Part shown: piece by piece, positions 5,295-7,746 of the stretch
How positions within the stretch are numbered: position 1 is the stretch's first letter
Layout of the letters: the number at the start of each line of letters is the position of its first letter
NCBI GenBank assembly: GCA_011371325.1
Contig: DRQV01000161.1
Span: 1 to 7,746 of the forward strand
Length of the DNA stretch: 7,746 bases
Direction of reading: 5' to 3'
Source of the DNA: Thioploca sp.
Lineage (GTDB): Bacteria; Pseudomonadota; Gammaproteobacteria; Beggiatoales; Beggiatoaceae
Translations under genes and position numbers: made by a program
Notes under the pieces: generated by a model
Databases searched by the model: none
What the model was told of the DNA's origin: nothing
The model's input: only the letters and a program-made list of their open reading frames with translations

Positions 5295-6436
5295 TATTCA
5301 CTCGGTATATTTTGCATGTATGTTTTGAAAACTTTAATAAAATGTGGGATTGGCATTAAAAAAGCGTCATGACCATCATTGGAAGTAACTTCTGCATAAC
5401 TAACATTTTTTTTATTATCAAGTAATGCCTTAACTATTTCTCGTGATCTAGCCGATGAAAATCGCCAATCACTAGTAAAAGAAATTACTAAAAATTTAGC
5501 CATAACATTTGCTAATGCGGTGGAAAGATTATTATTATATTCTTTGGCTGGGTCAAAATAATCTAGAGCTTTAGTCATTAATAGATAAGTATTAGCATCA
5601 AATCGTTCTACAAATGAACGAGCTTGATAACGTAAATAACTCTCTACTTGAAATTCAATATCAAACCCAAAGTTTAATTTACCTTCTCTTAATTCACGTC
5701 CAAATTTTTTTCGCATAGCAACATCAGATAAATAAGTAATATGCCCTAACATACGAGCTAACATTAAGCCATGTTCTGGCACAACATTATGTTGATAATA
5801 ATGGCCTTTATGAAAATTAGGATCAGTTAAAATTGCTTGCCGAGCAACTTCATTAAATGCAATGTTTTGAGCAGTTAATTTTGGAGCAGCGGCAATAATT
5901 ACACAGTATCTTAAATGTTTTGGGTAATCTATAGCCCATTGCAAAGCTTGCATACCGCCTAAACTACCTCCTATGACAGCTAACCATTGAGAAATTCCTA
6001 ACATATCCCCCAAACGAGCTTGGCTCTTCACCCAATCATGTACGGTAAGAATAGGAAAATCTGGACCATAAGGCTTGTTAGTCTCAGGATTAATACTTGT
6101 AGGGCCAGTAGAACCTTTACAACCTCCTAAATTATTCGGACACACAACAAAAAACCGGTTAGTATCAATTGGTTTTCCAGGGCCAATACAATTTTCCCAC
6201 CAACCAGGCTTTTTATCCTGCATGTTATAGTAACCAGCAGCATGATGATCACTACTTAAAGCATGACAAATTAAAATAGCATTAGAATGGTCTTTATTTA
6301 ACGTACCATAGGTCTCATATATTAGTTCATAACTTGATAATGAACGTCCACAATCTAAAGATAATGGAGTTTTATCAAATTTGTAAGTTTGTGATGTTAC
6401 TAATCCTACGCAATCTGGAGGTAATATGTCAGGCAT
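5294..6436 (-). CDS. metX: Homoserine O-acyltransferase MetX (alpha/beta hydrolase)
   Basis: A 380-residue cytoplasmic enzyme that acylates the hydroxyl of L-homoserine, the first committed step of methionine synthesis. The alpha/beta hydrolase triad is visible: nucleophile Ser158 in GGSLGGMQ, Asp323 in TSDWRF and His356 in GHDAFL. The family motifs HALSSDHH (58-65) and NNLGGCKGSTGP (101-112) are present, and the length is normal. MetX proteins are usually annotated as acetyl-CoA users, but published work shows that many proteobacterial members encoded next to metW prefer succinyl-CoA, so the acyl donor is left open. The start is supported by a ribosome site (AGGA) 8 bases before the ATG. It forms an operon with metW, overlapping by one base, and is divergent from znuB. 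No SAM riboswitch fits in the 96-base gap upstream, and I see no convincing promoter there. Confidence 0.95.
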   Translation of the reverse strand: MPDILPPDCVGLVTSQTYKFDKTPLSLDCGRSLSSYELIYETYGTLNKDHSNAILICHALSSDHHAAGYYNMQDKKPGWWENCIGPGKPIDTNRFFVVCPNNLGGCKGSTGPTSINPETNKPYGPDFPILTVHDWVKSQARLGDMLGISQWLAVIGGSLGGMQALQWAIDYPKHLRYCVIIAAAPKLTAQNIAFNEVARQAILTDPNFHKGHYYQHNVVPEHGLMLARMLGHITYLSDVAMRKKFGRELREGKLNFGFDIEFQVESYLRYQARSFVERFDANTYLLMTKALDYFDPAKEYNNNLSTALANVMAKFLVISFTSDWRFSSARSREIVKALLDNKKNVSYAEVTSNDGHDAFLMPIPHFIKVFKTYMQNIPSE

Positions 6437-6532
6437 AGAACTATTCCTATATAATGTAGTTATTTCATCTAAGCGTAATAATTTAGAATGAAAAACTAGA
6501 AAAATATTCTCAAAAAAATTTATTTTAAAATA
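6437..6532. promoter_or_regulatory. Divergent metX/znuB intergenic region
   Basis: These 96 AT-rich bases must hold both promoters. On the metX side there is a ribosome site and a possible TTATAT element, but it lies too close to the ATG to be a normal promoter. On the znuB side there is no clear Shine-Dalgarno sequence. I found no palindrome resembling the Zur box (GTTAT-N2-ATAAC type) or a Met-box, so regulation cannot be read here. Confidence 0.4.
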
Positions 6533-7351
6533 ATGGACGATTTTTTGTGGCGAGCTTTACTAGGTGGTTTAGGCATAGCATTAATTGCTGGACCATTGGG
6601 TTGTTTTATTGTTTGGCGACGAATGGCATACTTTGGTGATACTTTAGCACATTCGGCATTACTTGGTATTGCCATTGGGTTTTTATTCCAATTAGCTTTT
6701 AATTTCCAATTATCCTTAAACACTATATTAATGTTTAGCACTCTATTAGTTTGTGTTGTAATTGCTTTAATATTAGTAATATTACAATCTCAAAAACGGC
6801 TTGCCACTGATACTTTATTGGGTATTTTAGCACATAGCACTCTATCATTGGGATTAGTAGCTGTAGCTTTTTTACAGAATAAAGGATTAAGAATTGATTT
6901 ATTTACTTATTTATTTGGGGATTTATTAGCAGTAACTATTGCTGATTTATATTGGATATATGCTGGTGGATGTTTAATTTTATTAGCTATTACTTTACTT
7001 TGGCAATCTTTACTAGCTACTACTATTCATGAAGAATTAGCTCAAGTAGAAGGAATACCCATAGTTAGAATCAGGTTATTTTTTATGATATTGGTAGCTT
7101 TAGTAATTGCCATTGCTATGAAAATAGTTGGGATTTTATTAATAACTTCTATGTTGATTATCCCACCAGCAACTGCTAGATATTTTGCAAAAACTCCAGA
7201 GCAAATGGCAATACTATCTAGTTTAATAGGTTGTATTGCTGTTGGATTAGGTTTATATATGTCTTGGCATTGGGATAGTCCTACTGGACCTTCTATAGTT
7301 GTTGCAACTAGTTTATTGTTTAGTTTTACTTTTTTATTTAAACGTAGTTAA
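6533..7351 (+). CDS. znuB: Zinc ABC transporter permease ZnuB
   Basis: A 272-residue inner-membrane permease of the ABC-3 family (ZnuB/TroC type), with about eight hydrophobic helices. Such permeases form the channel of high-affinity Zn2+ import (or Mn2+/Fe2+ in relatives), working with an ATPase (ZnuC) and a periplasmic binding protein (ZnuA). Family features are WRRMAYFGDTLAHSALLG (28-45), with Asp36 and His40, and a second related motif DTLLGILAHS (93-102). A cytoplasmic loop HEELAQVEG (166-174) probably contacts the ATPase, and IVGILLITSMLIIPPATAR lies near the C-terminus. The opening residues closely resemble gammaproteobacterial ZnuB, so zinc is the favoured metal. The ATG lacks a clear ribosome site, but the frame closes upstream at TAG 6497-6499 with no other ATG between. 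Neither znuC nor znuA is in the window, which is unusual because znuC commonly sits just upstream. Confidence 0.9.
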   Translation: MDDFLWRALLGGLGIALIAGPLGCFIVWRRMAYFGDTLAHSALLGIAIGFLFQLAFNFQLSLNTILMFSTLLVCVVIALILVILQSQKRLATDTLLGILAHSTLSLGLVAVAFLQNKGLRIDLFTYLFGDLLAVTIADLYWIYAGGCLILLAITLLWQSLLATTIHEELAQVEGIPIVRIRLFFMILVALVIAIAMKIVGILLITSMLIIPPATARYFAKTPEQMAILSSLIGCIAVGLGLYMSWHWDSPTGPSIVVATSLLFSFTFLFKRS

Positions 7352-7395
7352 TTATCTGGATGTTTATTGTTTACTAGTAATATTATTTAATTAAC
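7347..7395. repeat. Inverted repeat after znuB, weak terminator candidate
   Basis: GTTAATTA (7347-7354, overlapping the znuB stop) and TAATTAAC (7388-7395) are perfect complements flanking 33 bases, which include a perfect 10-bp palindrome TTACTAGTAA (7371-7380). A short TTTT follows at 7396-7399. The stems contain almost no G-C pairs, so termination is doubtful. Confidence 0.3.
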
Positions 7396-7436
7396 TTTTA
7401 GTCTATGTCGATTTATTCATCTATAGATCATTTCCT

Positions 7437-7442
7437 TATAAT
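7437..7442 (+). promoter_or_regulatory. Possible -10 element for pilB
   Basis: TATAAT matches the sigma-70 -10 consensus exactly and lies about 70 bases before the pilB ATG. The best -35 at 17 bases upstream (TATTCA, 7414-7419) is poor. In such AT-rich DNA a TATAAT can arise by chance. No sigma-54 -24/-12 element is visible between znuB and pilB. Confidence 0.35.
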
Positions 7443-7511
7443 ACTATATACTTTATTTAGTTAAACAAGAATTTTGATAATTTTTTACGTAATTAATGGC
7501 AATTAAATAAT

Positions 7512-7746
7512 ATGGTTGTTACAAACTCAAAAATTACTTTGACAGGACTTGCTCGTAAATTAGTTGATAACGATTTAATTAGCGAATTTGATGCAGACAA
7601 TACTGTCAAAGAAGCATTGAATAAAAAAATTCCCTTTATAACTCATTTAGTTAACCAAGGTTTAGCTTCAAGTCAAGATATAGCTAATATTATTTCGAAA
7701 GAGTTTAGAATTCCTTTACTTGATATTAATGGTGTTGAACTGGATC
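7512..7746 (+). CDS. pilB: Type IV pilus assembly ATPase PilB, N-terminal fragment
   Basis: The frame runs from ATG 7512 off the window end, giving 78 codons. The protein begins with a segment like ITLTGLARKLVDNDLI and continues with IPFITHLVNQGLAS and EFRIPLLDIN. These follow the order of the N-terminal (MshEN/GSPII-E N) domain of PilB, the hexameric cytoplasmic ATPase that powers pilus extension. The Walker A, Asp-box and Walker B regions lie beyond the window and cannot be checked. A related GspE-type ATPase is the alternative, but the opening residues and a pilA gene 3 kb away favour PilB. An in-frame stop at 7494-7496 and no other ATG in frame support this start, though the ribosome site is weak. 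pilC and pilD would be expected downstream. Confidence 0.85.
   Translation, partial: MVVTNSKITLTGLARKLVDNDLISEFDADNTVKEALNKKIPFITHLVNQGLASSQDIANIISKEFRIPLLDINGVELD

Noticed and set aside
6437..6532. Zur box or Met regulator operator in the metX/znuB gap
   Set aside because: Only loose TTATT/AATAA matches are seen, with wrong spacing and no clear dyad.
6520..6741. Minus-strand open frame antisense to znuB
   Set aside because: It is a shadow of the znuB coding frame with no family features.
7496..7508. Upstream ATG as an alternative pilB start
   Set aside because: It is followed by a stop after three codons (ATG GCA ATT AAA TAA) and is in another frame.

Overview
The window looks like part of the chromosome of an AT-rich gammaproteobacterium with type IV pili. 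I infer this from the class IVa pilin, the PilB amino terminus, the MetX-MetW pair and a ZnuB permease, all resembling gammaproteobacterial proteins. I cannot name a genus from sequence alone. No insertion sequence, tRNA, rRNA or CRISPR array is visible. Several intergenic stretches are very AT-rich.

Left part (1-3745, all on the minus strand): a sensory membrane protein truncated by the window edge (1-614), a noncoding gap (615-871), a zinc-dependent medium-chain dehydrogenase (872-1849), and a 630-residue polytopic TPR protein resembling TMTC-type GT-C glycosyltransferases (1853-3745). The last two are separated by only 3 bases and are probably co-translated. 

Centre (3746-4691): the major pilin gene pilA (3834-4340, minus strand), followed by a strong terminator that lies immediately before the glycosyltransferase-like gene. 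The pilA upstream region is the most information-rich part of the window. It holds a sigma-54 type -24/-12 element, a consensus-matching IHF site just upstream, a 10-base A-tract, and three copies of a 15-bp dyad (TGYTGA-N3-TCARCA type) centred at about -99, -182 and -203 from the predicted start. This resembles a complete enhancer-driven promoter, presumably for a PilR-like activator, though the dyad is not a PilR site I recognise.

Right part (4692-7746): metX and metW on the minus strand overlap by one base (TAATG) and serve methionine biosynthesis. znuB, a zinc ABC permease without znuC or znuA nearby, is divergent on the plus strand. It is followed by the start of pilB, the pilus extension ATPase, which runs off the window.

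The genes suggest a pilus locus split by metabolic and transport genes. The working hypothesis of most interest is that the GT-C/TPR protein modifies the pilin encoded just upstream, with its expression kept below that of pilin by the intervening terminator.
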